Assembly: GCA_028822445.1 (NCBI GenBank)
Contig: JAPKDQ010000003.1
Location: forward strand, 124,001 to 188,000
Length of the DNA: 64,000 bases
Source of the DNA: Rhodospirillaceae bacterium
GTDB lineage: Bacteria; Pseudomonadota; Alphaproteobacteria; Rhodospirillales; Rhodospirillaceae
Reading direction: 5' to 3'
Shown: one piece after another, positions 10,678 through 20,668 of the stretch
How positions within the stretch are numbered: position 1 is the stretch's first letter
How the letters are laid out: every line of letters begins with the position of its first letter
Position numbers and translations under genes: made by a program
The notes under the pieces: model-generated
What the model was told of the DNA's origin: nothing
What the model saw: only the letters and a program-made list of their open reading frames with translations
The model's database searches: none

Positions 10678-11531
10678 GGTACACCACGACTCATCTGCAC
10701 ACGGCGGGCATAGGCTTGGGTAGTACGGTCCAGCACGATGGCCATGGCCACGATGGCAAGGCCTGCGGCTGCACCACGCCCCACGTCTAACGTATTGATG
10801 CCAAGCAAGACCTCCTGCCCCAGACCCCGGTTGCCAATCATCGATGCTATCACGACCATAGACAGCGCCATCATAGTCGCTTGGTTCACCCCAGCCATGA
10901 TCGAAGGAAGAGCCAAAGGCAACTCGACTTTCCACAACCTTTGTCCTGGCGTTGCGCCAAAGGCATCCGCCGCCTCAAGGATTTCTTTGTTAACCTGACG
11001 CAGGCCCAAATCTGTCAGGCGAATGACAGGCGGCACTGCATAAATAACTGTAGCGATAATCGCCGGGACTTTGCCAAGCCCAAACAGCATCAGCGCTGGA
11101 ATCAAGTAGACAAAACTTGGTAGGGTTTGCATGGCATCTAGAACTGGCAACCCAATAAAACGAGCGCGATCTGACCGCGACAAGAGAATTCCAAAGGGCA
11201 GTCCAACCGCAACCGCAATCGTCGTGGAGATGAGCATCAGCGCGAAGGTCTGCATCGCCTCATCCCAGAGGCCCAACACCCCCATAAGAAAGGACAAGAC
11301 AATCAAGACAAAAGCGAGGCGGATGCTGCGGCTGGCGCCATATGCGGCCAAGCCAATTAAGAGCAACACGAGCCACCACGGCGCATTACGAAAGAAGCCT
11401 TCAAGGGCGACAAGAATAACCAACAAACCATCGGAGAAGGTTTGAAAGGCGTCACCATAATGAATCACCAACCAGTCAACGAAAGCATTGATTGGTGGCG
11501 CTATGGAGATGGTAAAGGACTCAGGAAACAT
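10674..11531 (-). CDS. proW: glycine betaine/proline ABC transporter permease
   Basis: 285 aa membrane protein; GVNQATMMALSMVVIASMIGNRGLGQEVL ProW signature. Confidence 0.92.
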   Translation of the reverse strand: MFPESFTISIAPPINAFVDWLVIHYGDAFQTFSDGLLVILVALEGFFRNAPWWLVLLLIGLAAYGASRSIRLAFVLIVLSFLMGVLGLWDEAMQTFALMLISTTIAVAVGLPFGILLSRSDRARFIGLPVLDAMQTLPSFVYLIPALMLFGLGKVPAIIATVIYAVPPVIRLTDLGLRQVNKEILEAADAFGATPGQRLWKVELPLALPSIMAGVNQATMMALSMVVIASMIGNRGLGQEVLLGINTLDVGRGAAAGLAIVAMAIVLDRTTQAYARRVQMSRGVP

Positions 11532-11607
11532 AGCGGCCCCCGCCGCAAATTATATCAATTATCGTAGTGTGCCTGAAAGCACGGCAGATTGCGAAAATTC
11601 GTGCGGT

Positions 11608-12606
11608 CTATTTCTCAGTGCTTGATAGCGCGGCCTGCACCTTCGATGCCGTGACGTCGTCAACCCACCTGGACCAAATATCCACGCGCGTTTCTAGAAA
11701 GTGCTGCGCAGCACCCTCGGCTTGCCCTCCGGTCTCTTCCATATAGGCAAGCGCCTCACTCACGAGAGCGGAGTCCGTTTCGTAACGCCTCAAGAAGTCA
11801 ACAATACGGGGCGCACCTTCAGAGAACCTGCGATTAGCACCAATAGCCACCTCAACCACGGGGTACGCCGTCGCAGCCGTTGGGGTTGGATTGGTTGCAA
11901 GGTCAGCAAACACAGCAGCGTCAAAGGGTGGTTCCTCAAGCATCACCATATCGTACTTGCCCAACACCCAAGTCGGCCCCCAATAATACGTCACGAGTGG
12001 CTTCTTCCGGATATAAGACGACGCAATGGCCGCAGCTAAGGCTGCCCCCGTTCCTGGGCGAAAATTGGTATAATCTGCGTCTAAGCCATAAGCTTTAAGC
12101 TTAGCGCTATTAATGACCTCGCAATTCCAACCCGCAATACAGTTGTAGAACCGCCCCTTGTTCGGTTCTTCCGGATCCGTAAACAAGGCCTTATGGGCTG
12201 GCAAATCAAAGACAGAAAGAAGTCCAGGCGCGATAGCATCTTCGCCTTCAACCATGTAACGCGGAACATACCAACCCTGCACGGCGTCGGGGAAGTTCGT
12301 TCCCAGTTCTATAACTTGGTTGCGGCGCAGCCCTCTGTTCCAAACATCCGTAACATTATCCTTCCAGACCTCCATGACAACATCGATGTCGCCTTGAGCT
12401 ACACCTTGGAGTAAGGGAATGGTAGTGCCGGGAAGCACATCCGTCTCGCAGCCATAGCCCGTTTCCAGAATGACTTGAGCGACGGCGGTATGAAAAGCAT
12501 TCGATTGCCAATCCATGCCGGCAAAGACGACTGGACGGTCGACCTCACAAGCCATGGCCGGTGTGGCTAAGAACAATGCAATAAAGAAAAGGGTGTGAAT
12601 GCGCAT
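11608..12606 (-). CDS. proX: glycine betaine ABC transporter substrate-binding protein
   Basis: 332 aa; signal peptide; VVFAGMDWQSNAFHTAVAQVILETGYGCETDVLPG; adjacent to proWV. Confidence 0.9.
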   Translation of the reverse strand: MRIHTLFFIALFLATPAMACEVDRPVVFAGMDWQSNAFHTAVAQVILETGYGCETDVLPGTTIPLLQGVAQGDIDVVMEVWKDNVTDVWNRGLRRNQVIELGTNFPDAVQGWYVPRYMVEGEDAIAPGLLSVFDLPAHKALFTDPEEPNKGRFYNCIAGWNCEVINSAKLKAYGLDADYTNFRPGTGAALAAAIASSYIRKKPLVTYYWGPTWVLGKYDMVMLEEPPFDAAVFADLATNPTPTAATAYPVVEVAIGANRRFSEGAPRIVDFLRRYETDSALVSEALAYMEETGGQAEGAAQHFLETRVDIWSRWVDDVTASKVQAALSSTEK

Positions 12607-12722
12607 AACAGAACCCTACCCAACCCAAGCCGCATCGGCAAATTACGGCCTACACCCTTGAAGATTGCGCCCAGATCAGCGTTACTCGCCCAATCAAAAG
12701 CCCGACACATTGGAGACACGCT

Positions 12723-13490
12723 ATGACTTTAGACATCCGTCAGGTTCCTGTTCTCAACGACAACTACGTTTACCTTGTCCGCGAACCGGAAAGCGGAAAT
12801 GTGGCTGTCGTTGACCCAGCCGTTGCCGACCCCGTTCTGGACAAAGCAGCTAAACTTGGTTGGACAATCACGCACATTCTTAATACGCATCACCACGGAG
12901 ACCACACCGGTGGAAACCTAGAAATAAAAGAAAAGACCGGTTGCACAATCGTCGGCCCTGGCCCAGACAAGGACCGCATCCCTGGCATCGACGTTCAAGT
13001 GAATGATAGCGACACCTTTGCTCTTGGCGCTACAGAAGCAAAGGTCTTCTTTGTACCCGGCCATACACGAGGGCATATCGCGTATTGGTTTGCAGACTCA
13101 ATCGCCCTTTTCTGCGGTGATACGTTATTTTCTATCGGCTGCGGCCGCGTTTTCGAAGGAACTATGGATCAGATGTGGACAAGCTTGAGCCGTCTCAGGA
13201 CCTTGCCACCGGAAACCCGTGTTTACTGCGCACATGAATACACCCAGAGTAATATTCAGTTTGCCGTATCGGTTGACCCCAACAACGTGGCTTTGCGTAA
13301 TCGAGAAGAAGAGGTGAAGCAGAAGCGCGACCGCGGAGAACCAACCGTGCCATCACGCCTCGGGGAAGAGCTAGCTGCCAACCCGTTTCTACGCGTAGAC
13401 CAACCTGACCTACAAAAAGCATTGGGTATGTTGGGCGCGGACCCTGTTGCGGTCTTCGCAGAAATTCGGGGCCGCAAAGACACCTTCTAA
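12723..13490 (+). CDS. gloB: hydroxyacylglutathione hydrolase (glyoxalase II)
   Basis: 255 aa; THHHGDHTGGN, FFVPGHTRGHIAYWF, YCAHEYTQSNIQFA. Confidence 0.96.
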   Translation: MTLDIRQVPVLNDNYVYLVREPESGNVAVVDPAVADPVLDKAAKLGWTITHILNTHHHGDHTGGNLEIKEKTGCTIVGPGPDKDRIPGIDVQVNDSDTFALGATEAKVFFVPGHTRGHIAYWFADSIALFCGDTLFSIGCGRVFEGTMDQMWTSLSRLRTLPPETRVYCAHEYTQSNIQFAVSVDPNNVALRNREEEVKQKRDRGEPTVPSRLGEELAANPFLRVDQPDLQKALGMLGADPVAVFAEIRGRKDTF

Positions 13491-13509
13491 GTCTCGGAAG
13501 CTGCGCCTA

Positions 13510-16500
13510 TTATGCGCCGGCCGCGCCCGTAAAGACTTCGCTAGGCAAAACACGCCGTTCCCGTGATAACAACGTGTACACCACCGGCACAACAAACAGC
13601 GTGAAGAACGATCCGAAAAGTAGGCCACCCACGACCACAAGGCCGATCTGCTCGCGACTTTCCGCCCCGGCGCCAGTTGCAAAAGCCAGCGGTACAGCAC
13701 CGAGCACCATAGCCGCCGTCGTCATTAAGATTGGGCGCAGGCGAAGCACCGCTGACTCCAACGCAGCTTCCATCTTGTCCATGCCTTGTGCCCGCCGTGA
13801 ATTGGCAAACTCGACAATGAGAATTCCGTGCTTAGAGATGAGCCCGATCAACGTGATCAATCCGACTTGGCTATAAACGTTGAGAGACCCATTGGTTACG
13901 GTCAGCGTTAACAAAGCACCAGCAATGGCCAGCGGAACAGAGATTAAAATGATGAACGGGTCGACAAAGCTTTCAAACTGGGCGGCAAGAACTAAATAAA
14001 TAAAGGCAATGGCAAGTATAAAAACCAACGCTAACCGCCCGGACGCGTCTTTAAACTCACGACTGACGCCTTTGTAGTCGATCTGAACCGGTACCTGCGC
14101 TGACTCGCGTACTGTATTTTCTATCAGAATTAGCGCCTGGGCTAAACTTAAACCAGGGTCTGCATTTGCAGAAATCGTCATCGCGCGTAAACGATTGAAG
14201 TGAACCAGCTCCCGAGGTGCCACAGTCTCTTCGAATTGAACAAGGTTTGCCAGCGGCACCATTGCATCGTCATCTCCACGGACAAAGAGCCGAGTAAGGT
14301 CGCGGGGGTCTGAACGCTCTGATTCATCGATCTGGACGACCACATCATACTGCTCCCCTGCTTTCTTAAAGCGCGTGACGTTCCTCCCACCCAGTAGTGT
14401 CTCAAGGGTGCGACCTATCGTGGCGACTGACACGCCAATGTCGACGGCCTTCTCTCGATTAACTGTCGTTCTCAATTCAGGCTTATTTAGGCGAAGGTCC
14501 GTATCCAGATCTCTAATACCGGACCCCGGTCCGAGCCGCGCAGCAACATCGTTGCCCAATCGCTCCAGGTCTTTATAGGTTCCTGTTGTCCTAACCACGA
14601 CTTCAATCTGCTTGGTCCCGCCGCGTGACCCAAAAGTTGGGGGAACAGTGGCAAAGGCAAAAATGCCTGGGATTGCGAATACGCGCGGGCTCACAATTTC
14701 CGAAATGTCATAACTTTTGCGGTCGCGCTCCCCCCACGGAATCAACGTAGCGAAGGTGGACGTCACGGTGGAAACGGGGAACCCAACCATAGTCATGTAG
14801 TTTTCAATCTCAGGGATGTCTGAGATTATGCTCTCGACTTGTTGCCCATTGCGCAACATAAAGTCTGGGGTCGCCCCCTCCGGACCAACCTGTGCAATTA
14901 TCATCAAACCTCGATCTTCGATGGGCGTGAGTTCCTGTTTCAAATTCAGAAACATGAACACAGCAGACGCCGCGATCACGATAATCCCGGCGATAACAGG
15001 GCCGCGCTGCTGAATCACACGCGATAATGCCCGGCGATATGCGTTTGTCAGCCCCGTCATTACGTCTTCAAAAATACCTGTGACAGCACCCTTCTCTTTC
15101 TCGGCCCGAAGAAACTTCGCACACATCATTGGCGTCAGCGTTAAGGCCGTTAAGCCCGACACCAGGACAGCACCGGCAAGGGTCAAGGCAAATTCCGTGA
15201 AGAGCTTCCCAATCGTGCCAGATGTAAAGGATACGGGAAAGAAAACAGCCGCTAATGTGGTCGACATGGCAATGATGGCAAACGTAATTTGCTTCGAGCC
15301 TTTAACGGCAGCGTCAAAGGGCGTCATACCGCGCTCAATTTGCCGATGAATATTTTCCAGCATGACAATGGCATCATCAACCACGAGGCCAATCGCTAAT
15401 ACAAAGGCCAGCAACGTCAATGTGTTAATACTGAACCCAAGCAAACTCATGATTGCGAGAGATCCAATCAAAGATACCGGGATCGTAACCAGTGGAATTA
15501 TCGTCGCACGCGCCGTATGGAGAAATACGAATACAACGATGGAAACCAGCACAATGGCCTCAGCAATTGCGAAGTACACCGCTTTGATAGACTCGGTAAT
15601 AAAGATTGTCGTGTCATAACCGATGCGCGCATCAATACCCTCGGGCATACCGGCGAGAATATCAGGCAGAGCGCTTGAAACAGCCTTGCTCACCTCAAGC
15701 GGATTGGCTGTTGATTGCTTCACAACGCCAAACGCAACAGCCTTTTGGCCATTAATCTGACTGAGTTGGCGCTCTTCTTCCGGACCTAATTCTATTCTGG
15801 CAACGTCTTCAAGGCGCACCAAATAGCCGTCAGCATCGCGCAAAATGACCTTTGCGAATTCATGTGTTGAACTCAGGTCTGTCTGAACAACAACCGAATA
15901 CTCACGGTCGATACTTTCAATCCGCCCCGCCGGAACCTCGATGTTTTGATCTCGCAGAGCCTGCTCTACATCTTGAGCTGTCACAGCGAATGCCGCCATG
16001 CGCGCACGGTCCAACCAGATGCGCATGGCATACCGACGCGAACCAATGAGCTCAATATTGGCGACGCCGGGCAGAGCTTGCACTTGATCAACTGCGAGAG
16101 TCTCGATGAACTCAGTAAGGTCCAAGGCCGAATACCGATCCGTTGAAAACGCGAGATAGATAATTGGCTCTGCGTCCGCCTCAACCTTCGCGATAATCGG
16201 TTCGTCGACTTCCCGCGGCAGAAATCCTCTTGCCCGCCCAACTCGGTCTCGCACATCAGACGCGGCGGCATCCGGGTCGCGGTCTAACAGGAATCGGATC
16301 GTGATCTGACTTTGCTCGGACCGGCTTATAGAACTTACGTAGTCTACCCCTTCAATACCGGACAACGCATCTTCAAGAACATCAGTCACTTGAGATTCGA
16401 TAATTGAAGCGCTGGCCCCGGGGTAAATGCTTAGAACCGTCACCACCGGAGAATCAATATTTGGGTATTCGCGTATAGAAAGGGACTGCAGAGAAATTAG

Positions 16501-16575
16501 TCCAATCAGGACAATGACCAAATTAATGACGGTTGCGAGAACAGGGCGCCGAATACAAAGCTCCGTGATGCTCAC
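13510..16575 (-). CDS. efflux RND transporter permease (AcrB/MexF superfamily)
   Basis: 1021 aa; ELCIRRPVLATVINLVIVLIG, VDDAIVMLENIHR, multiple TM segments. Confidence 0.95.
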   Translation of the reverse strand: MSITELCIRRPVLATVINLVIVLIGLISLQSLSIREYPNIDSPVVTVLSIYPGASASIIESQVTDVLEDALSGIEGVDYVSSISRSEQSQITIRFLLDRDPDAAASDVRDRVGRARGFLPREVDEPIIAKVEADAEPIIYLAFSTDRYSALDLTEFIETLAVDQVQALPGVANIELIGSRRYAMRIWLDRARMAAFAVTAQDVEQALRDQNIEVPAGRIESIDREYSVVVQTDLSSTHEFAKVILRDADGYLVRLEDVARIELGPEEERQLSQINGQKAVAFGVVKQSTANPLEVSKAVSSALPDILAGMPEGIDARIGYDTTIFITESIKAVYFAIAEAIVLVSIVVFVFLHTARATIIPLVTIPVSLIGSLAIMSLLGFSINTLTLLAFVLAIGLVVDDAIVMLENIHRQIERGMTPFDAAVKGSKQITFAIIAMSTTLAAVFFPVSFTSGTIGKLFTEFALTLAGAVLVSGLTALTLTPMMCAKFLRAEKEKGAVTGIFEDVMTGLTNAYRRALSRVIQQRGPVIAGIIVIAASAVFMFLNLKQELTPIEDRGLMIIAQVGPEGATPDFMLRNGQQVESIISDIPEIENYMTMVGFPVSTVTSTFATLIPWGERDRKSYDISEIVSPRVFAIPGIFAFATVPPTFGSRGGTKQIEVVVRTTGTYKDLERLGNDVAARLGPGSGIRDLDTDLRLNKPELRTTVNREKAVDIGVSVATIGRTLETLLGGRNVTRFKKAGEQYDVVVQIDESERSDPRDLTRLFVRGDDDAMVPLANLVQFEETVAPRELVHFNRLRAMTISANADPGLSLAQALILIENTVRESAQVPVQIDYKGVSREFKDASGRLALVFILAIAFIYLVLAAQFESFVDPFIILISVPLAIAGALLTLTVTNGSLNVYSQVGLITLIGLISKHGILIVEFANSRRAQGMDKMEAALESAVLRLRPILMTTAAMVLGAVPLAFATGAGAESREQIGLVVVGGLLFGSFFTLFVVPVVYTLLSRERRVLPSEVFTGAAGA

Positions 16576-17645
16576 GTGCCAGGCCCTTTAAGCGCCTCAG
16601 CATCCATGACCGAAGCCCCCTCTCTCAGCTTGAGCTGTCCGGCCGTCACGATGGTTTCTCCAGCAGCCAGCCCGGACACAATCTCAACCTCGCCGCCTCG
16701 CCTACCACCAGCTTTAACATCACGCAGATTGACTATACCGTCTTCGACTACGAATACCGTCTGGCGCGACTGAATGGGCACAAGAGAGCGCTCAGGAATC
16801 ATGATCGCATTATCGCGTCGCTCAAAAATGATGGCGACCCGAGCGAATAACCCTGGCCGTAAACGCCCATCAGGGTTTTGAACCACGGCGCGTAGCGTGA
16901 CACTACGGCCAGAAGCTTCAATCCGGGGATCAATAGCGTAAACCTCCCCTTCAAAGTTCTCGCCCGGAAACGCATCGACTTGAACAACAACACTTTGCCC
17001 CGTTTCAACGGTAGACAGCAGAATTTCGGGCAGCGCAAAAGCAACTTTGATGGGATTAATGGCTTCAATGTTCACGATCTCTTGCCCGGCCATAACATAG
17101 TCACCAGGACTCACTTTGCGAATGCCAATAACGCCGCTGAACGGAGCGCGAATTTCTGTACGGTCCAACCGAGCACGCGCTAGGTCAAGGTTAGCACTAT
17201 CTTCTTGCAACTTGGACAACGCCTCATCCAAAGAACGTTGCGTTCCAGCGCCACGGCCCTCTAGGTTTACGGCTCTGTCATAATTTGCTTTCGAGAGATT
17301 CAACCGTGCATCAGCCTGATTAAATTCCGCCCGGTATATGCTGTCGTCAATTGTAATGACGAGGTCGCCCTTACTGATGGGGCGACCTTCAACAAAGCCG
17401 ATTTGGTCCACGCGGCCAGAAATCTCAGATCGCATAATAACCGCTTCATTTGACGCCAAAGACCCAACGGCCACTTCGCGTTCAATAAAGGTCCCAGCCT
17501 CTACAACAAGCATTTCGACAGGGATAGCTAGCCGTTGACCCTGCGGTCTCCCAGCCATCTGATCTACGCCACCTTCGCCTAAATAAAAGTATGAAACGCC
17601 GGCGATAGAGACCGCCAACACAACAAGGATAAGAACTCGACCCAT
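16572..17645 (-). CDS. efflux RND transporter periplasmic adaptor subunit
   Basis: 357 aa; SEISGRVDQIGFVEGRPISKGDLVITID, RAPFSGVIGIRKVSPGDYV; 4-bp overlap with the permease gene. Confidence 0.94.
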   Translation of the reverse strand: MGRVLILVVLAVSIAGVSYFYLGEGGVDQMAGRPQGQRLAIPVEMLVVEAGTFIEREVAVGSLASNEAVIMRSEISGRVDQIGFVEGRPISKGDLVITIDDSIYRAEFNQADARLNLSKANYDRAVNLEGRGAGTQRSLDEALSKLQEDSANLDLARARLDRTEIRAPFSGVIGIRKVSPGDYVMAGQEIVNIEAINPIKVAFALPEILLSTVETGQSVVVQVDAFPGENFEGEVYAIDPRIEASGRSVTLRAVVQNPDGRLRPGLFARVAIIFERRDNAIMIPERSLVPIQSRQTVFVVEDGIVNLRDVKAGGRRGGEVEIVSGLAAGETIVTAGQLKLREGASVMDAEALKGPGT

Positions 17646-17679
17646 TTGTATTTCCGACTAGCGCAAGTGTCAGCCCGCG

Positions 17680-18318
17680 CTAATTTCTGCTCCGAATAGA
17701 ATTAACAAACTCATCTAGCCCTAGACGTCTCGTGCGTCTCAGGCGTTCCGCTTTAAGAATAGATTGTAAGTTCTCTATACTCTCTTCTATCACGTCATTG
17801 ACGATCACATAGTCGTATTCGGGCCAATGGCTCATTTCATCAGAGGCCTTCGCCATGCGTTTACGAATAACCTCTTCGGAGTCCTGGCCCCGCATCATCA
17901 ACCTTTGCTCAAGCTCGTCATATGACGGAGGAAGAATGAAAATGCTAATCACATCATATCGTGCTGAGTCTCTAAGCTGCTGCGTACCCTGCCAATCGAT
18001 ATCAATGAGAACATCCTCACCGGCCATTAAATGCTGCTCAACGAGCGTTCTCGGCGTTCCGTAATAGTTACTGAACACGCGAGCATGCTCCAGCAGCTCA
18101 CCGTTCTCCACTTTTTGAGTGTATTCATCTTCGGTAATGAAAAAGTAGTCGCGCCCCTCCTTTTCGCCAGGCCTTGGTGGCCGGGTCGTCATTGAGATCG
18201 ACATAAAAAGCTCGTCTTCGCGTTCAAGAAGCGCGCGCGCAATCGTGCTCTTGCCAGCCCCAGAGGGAGACGACAGCACTAGCATGAGCCCACGGCGGTG
18301 TAATTTTGAGCCCGGCAT
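17680..18318 (-). CDS. gmk: guanylate kinase
   Basis: 212 aa; LVLSSPSGAGKSTIARALL, MTTRPPRPGEKEGRDYFF. Confidence 0.96.
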   Translation of the reverse strand: MPGSKLHRRGLMLVLSSPSGAGKSTIARALLEREDELFMSISMTTRPPRPGEKEGRDYFFITEDEYTQKVENGELLEHARVFSNYYGTPRTLVEQHLMAGEDVLIDIDWQGTQQLRDSARYDVISIFILPPSYDELEQRLMMRGQDSEEVIRKRMAKASDEMSHWPEYDYVIVNDVIEESIENLQSILKAERLRRTRRLGLDEFVNSIRSRN

Positions 18319-18347
18319 TATATTTTTTGTTTCTCCATCATCGGGCC

Positions 18348-19250
18348 CTACTCAACATTTTGAATTTGCTCACGGAACTGATCAATCACGACCTTAAGTC
18401 CTACCCCAATTTTGGTGAGATCCGCATCAGAAGACTTTGAGCACAGCGTATTAGCCTCACGATTAAACTCCTGCGACAGAAATTCAAGTCGGCGACCGCA
18501 CGGGCTTCCTCTAGCCATAAGCTCCCTGCCCTGAGCGACATGCGCAGACAAGCGGTCCAGCTCCTCCCTTACATCAGCCTTGGCGGCAAGAAGGGCTGCT
18601 TCCTGGGCCAATCTGGCTTCACTTAAAGCCGGAGATGCTTCAAGCAGAGCGTCGACCTGAGCCTTTATTCGGTTTCTCAGAGCATCGGGTTGGGTCGCCG
18701 CCATCTCTGCTGCACGGCGGCAATGGGTCTCTATATCGTCGATCTGGGATGACAATAAGGTCGCCATATGAGCCCCCTCTTCAGCCCGGGCCTCAATCAG
18801 AGATCCTAGCGCTTGCGATAGCCCATCTAGCAACGCATCGGATCGGTCTTGCCGCTCTTCTTCAGGTTTTGGTTCTGGATCGGATGGCTCGATTACACCC
18901 TTTAAGCCAAATAACCCGTCCATGCTTGCAGGTAGGACATCAGGAGCGTGTTCTATGGCTTTGCGCTTTGCCAGCTCAATCAGTCTATCGAGAAATTCTT
19001 CATTGATGCGATAACCTAACCCTGAATCCCTGTAGGAAACAGACAGCGTCATATTGAGGTTGCCGCGAGCGAGTCTGTCAGCAACCGATTTTCTCACCAT
19101 CGGCTCTAGCGTTTCAAGCCCAGGCGGCAGCCGCAATCGCACGTCCAGGCCCTTGCCATTCACACTGCGCAATTCCCATACCCATGACAGCGAGCCATTC
19201 AAGGCTAGCCCCTCGCTTCGTGAAAAGCCTGTCATGCTGTTGATCGTCAC
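18348..19250 (-). CDS. YicC/YloC family endoribonuclease
   Basis: 300 aa; NSMTGFSRSEG N-terminus, RGSPCGRRLEFLSQEFNREANTLCSKSSD C-terminus; upstream of gmk. Confidence 0.93.
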   Translation of the reverse strand: MTINSMTGFSRSEGLALNGSLSWVWELRSVNGKGLDVRLRLPPGLETLEPMVRKSVADRLARGNLNMTLSVSYRDSGLGYRINEEFLDRLIELAKRKAIEHAPDVLPASMDGLFGLKGVIEPSDPEPKPEEERQDRSDALLDGLSQALGSLIEARAEEGAHMATLLSSQIDDIETHCRRAAEMAATQPDALRNRIKAQVDALLEASPALSEARLAQEAALLAAKADVREELDRLSAHVAQGRELMARGSPCGRRLEFLSQEFNREANTLCSKSSDADLTKIGVGLKVVIDQFREQIQNVE

Positions 19251-19383
19251 CGCGCGCCCTTCCAGGGTCTAAAAGTTGTACTTTTATAAGGACTTAATGG
19301 TTCACACGCTAGGCTCCACCGCTCAAGAAAAAGATATCTTAACCATTAGGAACGATTAGGTTTTGGCCTAATGGACGACTTGA

Positions 19384-19623
19384 GGCGACTGCGCGCTTAT
19401 AAACGCCTCGTATTCTATCGCAGACAGCGGCACCCCAGAAGACATTCAACGGCGCCTATGCAAACCATTCTTCACGACCAAGAAAGCATGCAAGGGCAGG
19501 CTCCTTGGTCTTCCCATCTCTCTTGATATTATTAAAAGCTTTAACGCCAAGCCTGGAACAGGAACAACGTTCACATTAGCTCTATCTAAAGTACACAACT
19601 CAAATGTACCCAACACGAACTGA
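19384..19623 (+). pseudogene. remnant of a sensor histidine kinase C-terminal HATPase domain
   Basis: Not in ORF track. Open frame, no start codon: DCALINASYSIADSGTPEDIQRRLCKPFFTTKKACKGRLLGLPISLDIIKSFNAKPGTGTTFTLALSK; resembles G1 (D.G.P.DI...FEPFFTTK), G2 (GLGLSIS.DII) and terminal GTTF blocks. Confidence 0.75.
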
Positions 19624-19672
19624 AAGCGTGTGGCCTTGAACTATTAAATAACGCAGGTTTGCACCCGCAGAG

Positions 19673-20659
19673 TTATCGGTCAACGTTCCCACGCTGAATA
19701 CGACGCCATCGCGCCACATTGCGATTATGATCCGCTAACGTTACAGCAAACGCATGGCCACCCGACCCATCGGCGACAAAGTACAGATCCTTTGTCACCG
19801 ATGGATTCAAAACGGCGGCAATAGAATCGCGCCCTGGATGACAAATCGGGCCAGGCGGCAAACCTAAAACCTTATACGTGTTGTATGGCGTTTCACCATT
19901 CAAATCCGAACGTCTCAGCGGTCGACCGAGCGGCCCTGTAGGGTCAACGCCATATGCAACGGTCGGATCAGACTGCAACCGCATACCTCGTCTTAATCGA
20001 TTCACAAAAACTGCTGCAACGCGTGGACGTTCTTGCGCGACGGATGTCTCTTTTTCAACTATAGACGCCAAGATAAGCGCATCCTCCGGCGAGTCTAAAG
20101 GAAGATCGGAAGCGCGACCCGCCCATAAGTTGGACAACACATCATCACGCGCGATACGCATACGGCGAACCAAAGCAGACCGAGATTCCCCGCGCTCGTA
20201 TCCATACGTCTCAGGGAGTAACGTGCCATCCTCTATGCGTCGCGGCAAATCACCCGTTAAACCATCAGCATCTTTAATAAGTTGGACAACTTGCGACGAT
20301 GTGAGTCCTTCCGGGATCGTAACAAACCGAATAGCAACATCGTGAGCAACGATCTTGGCTAACACATCACCTGGGCTAACACCTGGTCCGAACCGGTATT
20401 CGCCAGCCTTTAATTGAGCCGCATAGCCCATCAATCTGGCATGAAGGCGAAAGGCAAGTTCAGACCGAACGATGCCAGTGCGTTGTAAATCCCGAGCCAC
20501 ACTGCCAAGATTAGACCCCAGCTCAATGACCACAATCGTTTCTTCGCCGAGGGGTCCTGCGCTTTGAACTCGGTTCTGCAACCACAGCCATCCGCCCGCG
20601 AGCACGGCTACGCCTAGAAGTAAAAGGGCGGTGAAAACGACAAGAAGACGTTTCATCAA
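19673..20659 (-). CDS. mltG: endolytic murein transglycosylase MltG
   Basis: 328 aa; IPEGLTSSQVV, ILASIVEKETSVAQERPRVAAVFVNRLRRGMRLQSDPTVAYG, YNTYKVLGLPPGPICHPG. Confidence 0.96.
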   Translation of the reverse strand: MMKRLLVVFTALLLLGVAVLAGGWLWLQNRVQSAGPLGEETIVVIELGSNLGSVARDLQRTGIVRSELAFRLHARLMGYAAQLKAGEYRFGPGVSPGDVLAKIVAHDVAIRFVTIPEGLTSSQVVQLIKDADGLTGDLPRRIEDGTLLPETYGYERGESRSALVRRMRIARDDVLSNLWAGRASDLPLDSPEDALILASIVEKETSVAQERPRVAAVFVNRLRRGMRLQSDPTVAYGVDPTGPLGRPLRRSDLNGETPYNTYKVLGLPPGPICHPGRDSIAAVLNPSVTKDLYFVADGSGGHAFAVTLADHNRNVARWRRIQRGNVDR

Positions 20660-20668
20660 TAATAAACT

